From Chitinophaga arvensicola (lineage in GTDB: Bacteria; Bacteroidota; Bacteroidia; Chitinophagales; Chitinophagaceae): DNA of 64,000 nt. Where the stretch lies: contig NZ_FOJG01000001.1 of NCBI RefSeq assembly GCF_900110835.1, forward strand, positions 3,813,499 to 3,877,498. The letters are read 5' to 3'. Below, one piece after another: positions 18,875 through 27,037 of this stretch. Under the pieces are notes generated by a model. It was not told the DNA's origin. It ran no database searches and saw nothing but the letters and a program-made list of their open reading frames with translations. Positions within the stretch are counted from its first letter, which is position 1. Every line of letters starts with the position of its first letter. The position numbers and the translations under genes are program-made.

Positions 18875-18905
18875 TTGGTTCATTATTTATAGCTTCCTAT
18901 ATTTG
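18875..18905 (+). promoter_or_regulatory. Consensus promoter of the MarR-GNAT gene (TTG-N20-TATATTTG)
   Basis: TTG at 18875-18877 and TATATTTG at 18898-18905 fit the Bacteroidota -33/-7 consensus exactly, with a 20-base spacer. Transcription would begin about 18911, inside the palindrome described next. Confidence 0.75.
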
Positions 18906-18906
18906 T

Positions 18907-18930
18907 GTAACTGATTACGTAATTTATTAC
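18907..18930. promoter_or_regulatory. 24-bp palindromic operator between the -7 element and the MarR-GNAT start
   Basis: GTAA-N3-ATTACGTAAT-N3-TTAC is symmetric at 18 of 24 positions, with a perfect 10-bp core at 18914-18923. It covers the predicted transcription start and ends 3 bases before the ATG, so a bound dimer would block transcription. Size and symmetry suit a MarR dimer, so autorepression is likely. Confidence 0.65.
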
Positions 18931-18933
18931 AAT

Positions 18934-19890
18934 ATGGAATTCTTCAACAAAACAGGTAAGGTAGCCGTTGGCAGCCGGCTACGCATGTTAACGGAAAAAA
19001 TCACGGAAGATGCTGCTAAGATTTACGAGGTATACGGTATCGGCTTACAACCGAAATGGTTCCCCGTATTTTATGTTTTATCTGCCGGAGAGGAGAAAAC
19101 GATCACAGCGATCGCCAAAGAAATCGGGCATTCCCATCCTTCGGTCAGCAAGATTATCGCAGAAATGGGCAAGAAGGGACTGGTAGCAGAGCAGAAGGAT
19201 AAAACCGACGGCAGAAGAAATATGGTGAGCCTCACACCAAAAGGAAAAGAGATCACGATCAAACTTCAGGATCAGCTCCTGGATGTAAATGCGGCCATTG
19301 AGGCTATTTCTGCGCAAACCACGCACGACCTGTGGAAAGCGATTGAAGAATGGGAATACCTGCTGGAACAGCAATCCCTGCTGAGCCGTGTGGTAGAAGC
19401 ACATAAGAAAAGAGAAGCCGCCAAAGTTACCATCGTGGATTATCAGCCGAAATATAAAGCGGCATTTAAAGCGTTGAATGAAGAATGGATTTCTACCTGG
19501 TTTAAAATGGAAGCCACGGATTACAAATCACTCGATCACCCGGAAGAATATATTCTCGACAGGGGAGGACATATTTTTGTGGCACTGTACAACGACGAAC
19601 CATTGGGCGTTTGCGCACTGGTAAAGATGGATGATCCGGATTACGATTACGAACTCGCTAAGATGGCCGTATCTCCCAAAGCCCAGGGCAAAAGCATTGG
19701 CTGGCTACTTGGACAGGCGATTATTGAAAAAGCAAAACAGCTGGGCGCAAAGAATATTTACCTGGAAAGTAATACCATTCTGAAACCTGCCATCAGCCTT
19801 TATAATAAGCTGGGCTTTAAAAAAGTACCCGGCAGACCCACCCCTTACGAACGCGCCAACATACAGATGGAACTGGATCTGCGTTCCTGA
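18934..19890 (+). CDS. MarR-family regulator fused to a GNAT acetyltransferase
   Basis: A 318-residue two-domain protein. Residues about 10-150 are a MarR winged helix: recognition region ITAIAKEIGHSHPSVSKIIAE and wing KDKTDGRRNMVSLTPKG. Residues about 160-318 are a GNAT domain with the acetyl-CoA motif QGKSIGWLLGQA and C-terminal LESNTILKPAISLYNKLGFK. Fused MarR-GNAT proteins are a known class; the acetylation target is usually undefined. Here the gene has its own consensus promoter overlapped by a palindrome and its own terminator, so it is a single-gene autoregulated unit. Whether the FucP-like gene downstream is under its control is unknown. Confidence 0.92.
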   Translation: MEFFNKTGKVAVGSRLRMLTEKITEDAAKIYEVYGIGLQPKWFPVFYVLSAGEEKTITAIAKEIGHSHPSVSKIIAEMGKKGLVAEQKDKTDGRRNMVSLTPKGKEITIKLQDQLLDVNAAIEAISAQTTHDLWKAIEEWEYLLEQQSLLSRVVEAHKKREAAKVTIVDYQPKYKAAFKALNEEWISTWFKMEATDYKSLDHPEEYILDRGGHIFVALYNDEPLGVCALVKMDDPDYDYELAKMAVSPKAQGKSIGWLLGQAIIEKAKQLGAKNIYLESNTILKPAISLYNKLGFKKVPGRPTPYERANIQMELDLRS

Positions 19891-19894
19891 GCAT

Positions 19895-19931
19895 ATTCAG
19901 TAAGACCAACGGTCTTACTGAATAGTTTTTT
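19895..19931 (+). terminator. Intrinsic terminator of the MarR-GNAT gene
   Basis: A perfect 13-bp stem (19895-19907 with 19911-19923), a 3-base loop and a T run at 19926-19931. Confidence 0.9.
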
Positions 19932-20026
19932 CCAGGAAGATCATTGGAGTTTATTAAAATGGAACTGTATATTAGAGCCGGGAAGCAGTTCCTCCACGTT
20001 ATGTAAAATTTTTAAAAACTCAGCAC

Positions 20027-21292
20027 ATGATATCACCTGACTCCCTGGAACAGGAAGCCTTACAGACCGCTAAAAATGCCAACAAACTCGCAAAGTTCAC
20101 AGAGAAAAAATATGTCATCACCCTGATATTCGTTACCTCCCTGTTTTTATGCTGGGGTATTGCGTTAACGATGGGAGATGTACTCAACAAACATTTCCAG
20201 AATGTACTTGGTCTTACTAAATCACAGTCGGGCCTGGTGCAGTTTTCTATCTTTGGCGCCTATGGCCTGATGAGTATTCCGGCAGGATTATTTATTAAAA
20301 AGATGGGATACAAAAATGGGGTATTACTGGGCCTCACCCTGTACGCCCTTGGCGCTTTCCTCTTTGTACCCGCCGCCAACGCAGCTTCTTTTTCCATTTT
20401 CAGGGTAGCGTTGTTTGTGCTGGCTTGCGGCATGGCAACACTGGAAACCGTAGCACATCCGTTTATGGCCGCCCTCGGCGATCAGCGTACCAGTGATCAA
20501 CGTATCAACTTCGCCCAATCGTTTAATGCAGTAGGCGCCATGGTAGGCCCTTCCCTGGGAGCGCACTTTTTATTGAGCGCCGGTCATAATACCGGCGAAG
20601 AATTACTTTCTGTAAAACAATTGTACCTGTATATCGGTGTGGTGATTGCCGCTATTGCCATCGCCTTTGCTATGGTAAAAGTACCACCGGTAACAGATCC
20701 GCATGATGGTCCGTCGGACCAGGGCGGTGTAGTAACGGTGCGTAAAAAACTCTACCAGCAGAAACATTTTGTATTCGCCGTTATCGCACAATTCTTTAAC
20801 GTGGCTGCACAGGCAGGCACCTGGGCTTTCTTCATCAACTACGGACACGAAGTAATGCACTTCTCCGATGAAAAAGCCGCTTACTTTATGACACCATTTA
20901 TGGGGATGATGCTGGCAGGAAGATTTGTGGGTACTGCACTCATGCGCTTTATTGCTCCGAATAAATTACTCGCAGCTTTTGCCATCGGCAATATCCTGAT
21001 GTGTATCATCGTGGCGCAGGGACTGGGCTGGACTTCCTACATCGCATTACTGATGATCAACTTCTTCTTTAGTATCATGTATCCTACTATTTTCAGTTTG
21101 GGTCTGAAAGATCTGGGACCGCAAACTCAGCAGGCATCTTCGTTTATCGTAATGGGTATGTTTGGCGGTGCGTTATTCCCGCTCGTTATGGGACGTATTG
21201 CTGATACCAATATTGCTACCGCTTATTACCTGCCGATTGTATGTTATGCAGTGATCTTCCTGTTTGGATATAAATTATATAAACTCAGATAA
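20027..21292 (+). CDS. FucP-like sugar:proton symporter (MFS)
   Basis: A 421-residue inner-membrane transporter with about twelve hydrophobic helices. The N-terminal LFLCWGIALTMGDVLNKHFQ and the segment ETVAHPFMAALGD follow the FucP/sugar MFS pattern, in which acidic and asparagine residues in helix 1 and helix 4 bind sugar and protons. Length is typical for the family (about 410-430). A terminator precedes it and another follows, so it is transcribed alone. L-fucose, glucose or galactose are all possible substrates in this family. There is no adjacent fucose catabolic gene to favour one. Confidence 0.88.
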   Translation: MISPDSLEQEALQTAKNANKLAKFTEKKYVITLIFVTSLFLCWGIALTMGDVLNKHFQNVLGLTKSQSGLVQFSIFGAYGLMSIPAGLFIKKMGYKNGVLLGLTLYALGAFLFVPAANAASFSIFRVALFVLACGMATLETVAHPFMAALGDQRTSDQRINFAQSFNAVGAMVGPSLGAHFLLSAGHNTGEELLSVKQLYLYIGVVIAAIAIAFAMVKVPPVTDPHDGPSDQGGVVTVRKKLYQQKHFVFAVIAQFFNVAAQAGTWAFFINYGHEVMHFSDEKAAYFMTPFMGMMLAGRFVGTALMRFIAPNKLLAAFAIGNILMCIIVAQGLGWTSYIALLMINFFFSIMYPTIFSLGLKDLGPQTQQASSFIVMGMFGGALFPLVMGRIADTNIATAYYLPIVCYAVIFLFGYKLYKLR

Positions 21293-21320
21293 TGAGTAGG
21301 CGTTAACGTTATACCTGCAT

Positions 21321-21360
21321 ATAAAAAAAGAGCACCTTACAAAAGGTGCTCTTTTTTTAT
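21321..21360. terminator. Bidirectional intrinsic terminator
   Basis: An 18-bp perfect inverted repeat (21321-21338 with 21343-21360) with an ACAA loop, A-tract on the left and T-tract on the right. It ends the transporter gene on plus and overlaps the stop codon of the PepSY gene on minus. Confidence 0.92.
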
Positions 21361-22499
21361 ATCGTTACTGCCTGCGTTTTTTTCTGCGGCGGTGTTTTCT
21401 TTTTCTTCTTCTTCCCCCACCAGATATAAAAACCGGTGACCGGCAGGCTTGCTGCTACAAATGATGCCAGGAAGTAAATCAGTTTGGAGGGCAATCCCCA
21501 GATAGAACCCACATGCAAGGAGTAATTGAGGCGCCGTAACTGATCGCCGCCATTGGCTTTGCTGTAGGGCGTTACATCCGTACCGGTGCCTTTCAGCAAC
21601 GCGCCGTTTGCCTGGTCGAAATAATGTACCTGGTAACGGGGACCATCTGTATTGGTATATACATAGATGGATTCATTTTTCTCATCCGGAATACCGATAA
21701 TAATAGCTTCACTGAAAGGGGACGAGAGTTCCCGGATAGATTTTTCCCAGACCTGGTCTACGATGGTGAGTACACCAGCCGTAGCTTTTAGCGTGGTATC
21801 AGAAGGCGGTTCATAGTAGGTTGGCATAGACTTCCCGCCGGACGCCAACCAGTAGGCGCTTTTAGCTACCCAGCCCAATCCCATGAACAAGCCGGAATAC
21901 GCGATGATCAGCGTAACGGGGATGGTATAAAAGCCCAATACATTATGAAGGTCGTAGTTGACCCGTTTGAATTTCCCGGTCCATAAGATAGTAAAGGCGT
22001 TGCGGATATTATGGCGGTTCCATTTCTTAGGCCACCATAATACCATGCCCGTAATTAGCAGGACGGTAAATATGAGCGTGGCATACGTGACCACCATATG
22101 ACCTGCTTTGGGAGGCAGCCACAGGGAAGTGTGGCCTTCCGTGATTTCATGGAAGAAATCTTCATGATCCGCAATAGCTGTCACCTGTGCGGTATAGGGA
22201 TGTACGTATACAATAGAATCGGAGCGGAATGATACTTCTGCTGTTTTCCCCGGACCGATGTAACGGATATTGGTGGCTTTGAGACCGGGCATCTGTTTTT
22301 CGGCGGCGGCAGCCAGCACAGAAGGCGGCAGCAACGGCATATTGGCGGGTACTTCGGCATGAAGGTAAGGACGGGTCAGTAATTTGATATCGTCTTCAAA
22401 CACCAGTATGCAGCCTGTTATGGCCACAAAAAAGACAATCAGTCCGGAAACGAGTCCCAGCCAGAGGTGCAGCCAGGCGTTTATTTTTTTTAAAGACAT
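21357..22499 (-). CDS. PepSY-associated membrane protein, XusC-like ferric-siderophore reductase
   Basis: A 380-residue inner-membrane protein with the PepSY-TM plan: N-terminal helix WLHLWLGLVSGLIVFFVAIT followed by FEDDI, two central helices (TLIFTVLLITGMVLWWPKKW and TIPVTLIIAYSGLFMGLG) and a C-terminal helix before a Lys-rich tail. Conserved His residues occur in HLWLG, HEITEGHTS and NYDLHNVLG and may bind haem. Such proteins reduce ferric siderophores at the inner membrane or periplasm. It is the last gene of a receptor/DUF4374/PepSY operon. Its ATG lies just downstream of a terminator hairpin, so its expression may be reduced relative to the upstream genes. Confidence 0.85.
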   Translation of the reverse strand: MSLKKINAWLHLWLGLVSGLIVFFVAITGCILVFEDDIKLLTRPYLHAEVPANMPLLPPSVLAAAAEKQMPGLKATNIRYIGPGKTAEVSFRSDSIVYVHPYTAQVTAIADHEDFFHEITEGHTSLWLPPKAGHMVVTYATLIFTVLLITGMVLWWPKKWNRHNIRNAFTILWTGKFKRVNYDLHNVLGFYTIPVTLIIAYSGLFMGLGWVAKSAYWLASGGKSMPTYYEPPSDTTLKATAGVLTIVDQVWEKSIRELSSPFSEAIIIGIPDEKNESIYVYTNTDGPRYQVHYFDQANGALLKGTGTDVTPYSKANGGDQLRRLNYSLHVGSIWGLPSKLIYFLASFVAASLPVTGFYIWWGKKKKKKTPPQKKTQAVTI

Positions 22500-22509
22500 A
22501 GGCCGTGGT

Positions 22510-22546
22510 AAAAAAAGGACTTTCCTGCGATGAAACAGGAAAGTCC
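22510..22546 (-). terminator. Intra-operon intrinsic terminator/attenuator
   Basis: An 11-bp perfect stem (22517-22527 with 22536-22546) with an 8-base loop is followed, in the minus direction, by seven T (A at 22510-22516 on plus). It lies between the DUF4374 and PepSY genes, both transcribed leftwards, so it should terminate part of the transcripts before the reductase gene. Confidence 0.8.
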
Positions 22547-22567
22547 GGTGAATAGTAATAATGGATA

Positions 22568-23770
22568 TTATTTCAGTTTGTCGATGCGCAGCATGTAGTC
22601 GTAGCCACCTACGAGTTCCAGGCCGGGCTTCAGTGTGCCGGCGGCTACATCATATACCCATACATAGTCTTTTCCATTCTGGGAGTTCACCATGATGTAG
22701 GCTTTTCCGTTGTTCACCATCACTGTTTCCAGCATTTCGCCTTTATCCAGTGGCAGTTCGCTCAGTTTTTTAGCGACGGTGCCGTTACCTAAATTGATTA
22801 CGGCATAGGAATAAATATGATTGGCATCAGCATCATCTTTGGTGGCAGCCGGGTTTTCGTATTTCACGATCGCCTGACCATTACCGATGCCCCAGAGCGC
22901 TACGGTAGCGGCGCCAATCGAAGAGGTGCTGAGATTAAAGAAGTAAGCCGGGTCGTATTCGGTGGTACCGCTTTTAATGCGATACACCGCAGAAGGACCG
23001 GTACCCATCCAGCCTGGATTAGCGAGCATGTACAGGTCGCCTTTATCATCCACGGTGGAGCCGGACATCCACATATCGGATTGTCCCATGCCCAGGGTGC
23101 GGGCGTCTTCTATTTCTTTTACCAGGGTTAAGGAAGGATAATCGTAAATGGCCACAATTGCTTTCGGATAGGCCGGTGCGGGCCAGTCGGTGGTATAGGA
23201 AAGCGCAACAAACAGTTTACCGTTTACATACTCCACACTGCTGGTAGAAATATATTTAAAACCTGCGGGAATATCTTTTCCGGGCAGTTCCACATTGCGG
23301 ATGCTCAGGGTGTTGCTGTTGACTACAGAGCATAATATTTTATTCCGGTCGCCGTTGGTACCGATCAGCACCAGGGAAGTATCGTTGGCCCAGGCGTAGC
23401 TGGTAATACCGGTTTGAAAGGTAAAGGGCACCTGCCTTACGGTGGCAAGGGAGTTCATTTTCAGTTCAAACTTCGAGAAGCGGCCATTGGTGGAGCTGGT
23501 GCTCGGGTAATAATAGAAGCCGTTGTGCGGAATGATGCCATAGTCGGCCTTGTTGGTCACATTGGCACCGTTGCCCACGAGGCTTACGGTACCGCTTTCG
23601 AGTGAGTTGACACCTAACGCATATTGGGTGGTATTGGGCCAGCTGCCTAATTGCAGCCAGATGCCGTAATCGGCTGGTACATCCGGCTCGGGTGTATCAT
23701 TTTTGGTGCAGGAGGCCAGAAGGCTCAGGCAGGCAGTGGTATATAAAAGTCTTTTTGCGATCGTCAGCAT
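22568..23770 (-). CDS. DUF4374 lipoprotein, XusB-like
   Basis: Starting at the ATG at 23770 gives a 400-residue lipoprotein with lipobox LSLLASC (Cys21). A Met at 23815 would overlap the upstream gene and push the lipobox inward, so I reject it. The mature part has repeated beta segments (YYPSTSSTNGRFSKFELK, VNGKLFVALSYTTDWPAPAY, DDKGDLYMLANPGWMG) expected for a beta-propeller, and it matches the DUF4374 family as I know it. In Bacteroides the XusB protein of this type captures ferric-enterobactin at the surface beside its TonB receptor XusA. By position and family this is the surface siderophore-binding lipoprotein of the operon; siderophore specificity is unknown. Confidence 0.8.
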   Translation of the reverse strand: MLTIAKRLLYTTACLSLLASCTKNDTPEPDVPADYGIWLQLGSWPNTTQYALGVNSLESGTVSLVGNGANVTNKADYGIIPHNGFYYYPSTSSTNGRFSKFELKMNSLATVRQVPFTFQTGITSYAWANDTSLVLIGTNGDRNKILCSVVNSNTLSIRNVELPGKDIPAGFKYISTSSVEYVNGKLFVALSYTTDWPAPAYPKAIVAIYDYPSLTLVKEIEDARTLGMGQSDMWMSGSTVDDKGDLYMLANPGWMGTGPSAVYRIKSGTTEYDPAYFFNLSTSSIGAATVALWGIGNGQAIVKYENPAATKDDADANHIYSYAVINLGNGTVAKKLSELPLDKGEMLETVMVNNGKAYIMVNSQNGKDYVWVYDVAAGTLKPGLELVGGYDYMLRIDKLK

Positions 23771-23786
23771 GAGTGGTCGTTTATGA

Positions 23787-25982
23787 TTATTTAAGGAAAT
23801 AGCGGAACTTGACAAAGAGGGACCTGCCTGGTTTTTGCAGACCGAAATTGTCGTAAGCCAGTGCGTCAGCGAAGTTTTTGCATTCTGCAGAAATATTGTA
23901 TTTACCGTTCTGCAGGGAATACGTCAGCGACACATTCTGGATGTACTGATCCGGTATTTTGTTGTTGCTGTATTTGGATCCGTAAGATTCCCAGGTTAAA
24001 TAGAACCAGTGTACATATTGCATGTCCCAGTTGAGCTGCAGGCGGGTATCTTTACCCAGCAGGTTATTTTTACCGATGCTTACTGCTGCATTGCCAAACA
24101 GCCATGGCATATTTGGAATCTTATTTTTGTAGGTGGCTTCTACGGTACCGGAGTTGCTGCCCACCGGATATTTGGTATTGTTGATGGCGTTCTGGTAGCT
24201 ACCGTTTACATTCACATGTAACAGGTCTTTGTAATCGTATTGCAGTTCTGCTTCCAGTCCGTTTACCCGCACTTTGGAGGTATTTTCATAGCGGCTCACT
24301 TTGGCGTTCGACATATACACTACAGAGTAGATGAAGTCGGCTGCATCGCGGAAGTACCAGCCACCTTCTGCAAAGAAGCGGTGAGGGCCTTTCTGCAGGC
24401 CATAATAAGCGCCCACGTTGAAGTTGTTGCTGTTTTCCGGTCTGAGTTTAGGGTTGGCGATCTGGTCGTAACCGTTACCAAACATTTCTCCTACTTCCTG
24501 TAAGCGATAGGCTTTTTCGTAAGATGCTTTTACGCCCAGTTCATCGGTGATCTTAAACCGGGTGGCCAGGCCATATCCGGTATAGCTCTGGAAATCGGAG
24601 GCGGTGGTGACAGTACCGGTACCGGAAAGGGTTTGTGGCTGGCTCAGGTCCATGCCATAGTATTTTCCAAAGAAGGTATTGGTCCAGCGGCCTTCCAGCA
24701 GGTTTTGCTGATAGGCTAGGCCCAGGATATGCTTACCGATTTTACCCGGATTGTGGTCTTTGTCGGTGAGCAGTTCATTATAGTTGTGGTTCTTCACCTG
24801 GTCGAAGGTATAGTTCAGATTCAGGGAATGTACCGTATTGATGTTGTAGCTGAGGTTTACCCGGGCAAAATTCCGGGGCCGGCTGATATGGGTGAGGGTT
24901 TTAATGGAACTCAGTTCACCCTGGTTGGTTTTTACGCTGGTACCATCCCAGAAGTAGCGGTATCCGGCGGTATCGGTCACCTGGTATTTATCGGCGGTAT
25001 GGGAAGCGAATACGCTTAGTTCCAGTCCTTTGGTAAACAGGTCCGCTTTTTTATAGCGCAGGGTGGCGTTGAAGGCGTCCCCGTTGCGGGTGGCGGCGCC
25101 ATATACGTTTTCCTGGTTGGTACCGGTTTGTAGTTCTTTGTCGGTGGCGGAGTAGCCGGCGCCTACAAAGAATACATCGGCCCATTTTTTATGCAGTACA
25201 CCGATTTCTCCCTGTACCATGGCAGAGCGGTACAGATCGTGGAAGCGGCGGAAGTCTTTTTTTACATAATCACCATATTCCCCGGCTTTTTCATCCCAGA
25301 TCTCTATTCCTTTCATCTTGTAGTTGTTGTCGGAATAGTTATAGAAGGCGCTCAGGCGGGTGATGATACCGGTTTTCTGGTGAGTGGCCTGTCCGGTGAT
25401 GGCGGCGCGGTGGGTATTAAAGGAGCCGAAGCTGTAACTGGCGTCGAGGTAATTTTTTACCTGCTGGTTCGTCACCAGGTTTACGGCGCCGCCCAGGGCA
25501 TCTGCACCCAGCGACACCGGCAGCACGCCTTTGTATACTTCAATGCGTTCGGCCAGGTTTACCGGGATATTGTTGAGGGTCATGGAGCTGCCCATCACTT
25601 CCATGGGGATGCCATCGATAAAAAAGCGGATGGCTTTACCGGAAAGACCATTGATGGAAAAATTGAAATCGGAGCCCACACCACCCTGTTCGCGGACTTT
25701 AACACCCGTAGTGCGGTTTAAAACGGTGTTCATGTCTGCGGTGGTGTTGGCATACACCTTTGTTTCGATGGCATTTACCGCAAAGCCGCTTTCCTTTAAT
25801 TCGCGGGTATGTGTTTTAGATGTTACCGTAGCGCCTTTGAGAACAACGGTGGTATCTGTGAATGATTTTTGGCTGTTTGCCCGTCTGCCGCCGCTGGTGG
25901 CTGCGGGAGGGGCCTGTTGTGCTTGTGTGACAGTGCCCAGCAACACGAAAGTGCCGGTGATAATGAAGTTCTTAGGTCGCAT
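23787..25982 (-). CDS. TonB-dependent siderophore receptor, XusA-like
   Basis: A 731-residue receptor with a signal peptide (MRPKNFIITGTFVLLGTVTQ). The plug runs about residues 60-170 with classic motifs: DMNTVLNRTTGVKVREQGG, FFIDGIPMEVMG, then RIEVYKGVLPVSLGADALGG. The barrel continues to the C-terminal aromatic strand KFRYFLK, with KASYEKAYRLQEVGEMFG and NPKLRPENSNN as usual barrel landmarks. The DUF4374 gene begins 16 bases downstream. The triplet receptor/DUF4374/PepSY corresponds to XusABC-type xenosiderophore uptake. Upstream are 296 bases shared with the divergent sigma factor of Sus locus A. No Fur box was recognised by eye. Confidence 0.88.
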   Translation of the reverse strand: MRPKNFIITGTFVLLGTVTQAQQAPPAATSGGRRANSQKSFTDTTVVLKGATVTSKTHTRELKESGFAVNAIETKVYANTTADMNTVLNRTTGVKVREQGGVGSDFNFSINGLSGKAIRFFIDGIPMEVMGSSMTLNNIPVNLAERIEVYKGVLPVSLGADALGGAVNLVTNQQVKNYLDASYSFGSFNTHRAAITGQATHQKTGIITRLSAFYNYSDNNYKMKGIEIWDEKAGEYGDYVKKDFRRFHDLYRSAMVQGEIGVLHKKWADVFFVGAGYSATDKELQTGTNQENVYGAATRNGDAFNATLRYKKADLFTKGLELSVFASHTADKYQVTDTAGYRYFWDGTSVKTNQGELSSIKTLTHISRPRNFARVNLSYNINTVHSLNLNYTFDQVKNHNYNELLTDKDHNPGKIGKHILGLAYQQNLLEGRWTNTFFGKYYGMDLSQPQTLSGTGTVTTASDFQSYTGYGLATRFKITDELGVKASYEKAYRLQEVGEMFGNGYDQIANPKLRPENSNNFNVGAYYGLQKGPHRFFAEGGWYFRDAADFIYSVVYMSNAKVSRYENTSKVRVNGLEAELQYDYKDLLHVNVNGSYQNAINNTKYPVGSNSGTVEATYKNKIPNMPWLFGNAAVSIGKNNLLGKDTRLQLNWDMQYVHWFYLTWESYGSKYSNNKIPDQYIQNVSLTYSLQNGKYNISAECKNFADALAYDNFGLQKPGRSLFVKFRYFLK

Positions 25983-26278
25983 TGAGTAATTTTTCCGCTA
26001 TAGATTTGGATGGCAAAGGTCCGGATAAGCAAACCGGATCGTTTATCAAATCGGGAAAAGAAGTGTTCAAATGCGGAAAAAATTCAGAATTGGGTGAGCA
26101 TGGAAGCGCCTTTTGGCGCAAACGGGGTAATCGGAAAGGAGAATCGTTTTATGTTTTCCTATGCGGAATTATAAATATTTGATTTTATATCATGTAATAT
26201 TTCGCCGCTGTGATTATTATTTTCCGCAAAATGGTCGTATTTTTTGCCCCTGCTTTTTTGTTGAAATGAACTATATGT
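25983..26278. other. Divergent promoter region, Xus-like operon / Sus locus A
   Basis: These 296 bases hold the promoters of the receptor operon (minus) and of the sigma gene (plus). There is a GCGCC-TTTT-GGCGC hairpin near 26106-26119 and a short direct repeat of CCGGAT near 26021-26040. On plus, TATTTTTTTG-like sequence near 26238 is one base off a -7 element. Nothing coding is convincing. Confidence 0.5.
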
Positions 26279-26875
26279 ATGGAAGAATTTGCTGAAGAAC
26301 CGCAACTGTGGCGGGCGATAGTAGATGGTGACGAGGCCGCCTTTCAGCAAATCTATCGTCTTCACTTCCCGATGTTGTACGAATACGGCATGCGGTTATC
26401 CGCCAACGAAGAATTGGTAAAAGAAAGCATACAACAATTTTTTATAAAGATATGGACCAACAGGGCAGGACTCGGAGCGGTGAAACGTATCCGTCCGTAT
26501 CTGCTGGTATCCTTGCGGGGTGTGATCTACAACAGGCTGAGAGATGAAAAAAGAAGAAGGATATCGGCACTGGAAGATGATTATGATTTTGAACTGGCCT
26601 TTTCTCCGGAGTCAGTTTATATACAGAAAGAAAGCAGTGAACAACAGCAGCAGGCCTTGCAACAGGCCATGGCACAGTTAACCGGGCGACAGAAAGAAAT
26701 TATTTTCCTGCGTTATTACCAGGAACTGGAATACAATGAGATTGCTGAAATTATGAATATCAGCGTAAAAGGGGCCTATAAACTAACCGCCCGTTCACTG
26801 GAGTCGCTGCGCGAAATCCTTGGTCTGTCGGTGATAGCCGTTATCTGCCTGCTTAAGATAGCCGCCTCCCGTTAA
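26279..26875 (+). CDS. ECF sigma factor of Sus locus A
   Basis: A 198-residue RNA polymerase sigma-70 factor of the extracytoplasmic-function type common in Bacteroidota. Region 2 lies at about residues 15-85 (FQQIYRLHFPMLYEYGMRL, then QFFIKIWTNRAGL) and region 4 at about 130-180 (QLTGRQKEIIFLRYYQELEY, then NEIAEIMNISVKGAYKLTARS). The protein ends in a short hydrophobic tail (VIAVICLLKIAASR). FecR lies 162 bases downstream, so the pair forms a transenvelope signalling unit expected to switch on the following SusC/SusD operon when the receptor is occupied. Confidence 0.92.
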   Translation: MEEFAEEPQLWRAIVDGDEAAFQQIYRLHFPMLYEYGMRLSANEELVKESIQQFFIKIWTNRAGLGAVKRIRPYLLVSLRGVIYNRLRDEKRRRISALEDDYDFELAFSPESVYIQKESSEQQQQALQQAMAQLTGRQKEIIFLRYYQELEYNEIAEIMNISVKGAYKLTARSLESLREILGLSVIAVICLLKIAASR

Positions 26876-27037
26876 GTTACTTCCTCCGTTATTCTCCCGT
26901 TTGAAGAATGAATTTTTATCCCGGATAAAAATTATTGAAAAAATAATTTTTTCCGTGGGGTGTTTTGAAAAGGTGTGGTGTCCTGTGTTAAATCGCCCTT
27001 GTTTTTGCGATAAGAAACAGGAGATATATGTGGTGTT

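Noticed and set aside
26930..26990. Possible ECF-type promoter before the locus A FecR gene (TTTTTT then GGGGTG and GGTGTCC).
   Set aside because: The gaps before the FecR genes of loci B and C do not share a convincing common motif by eye; an alignment of many FecR upstream regions would be needed.
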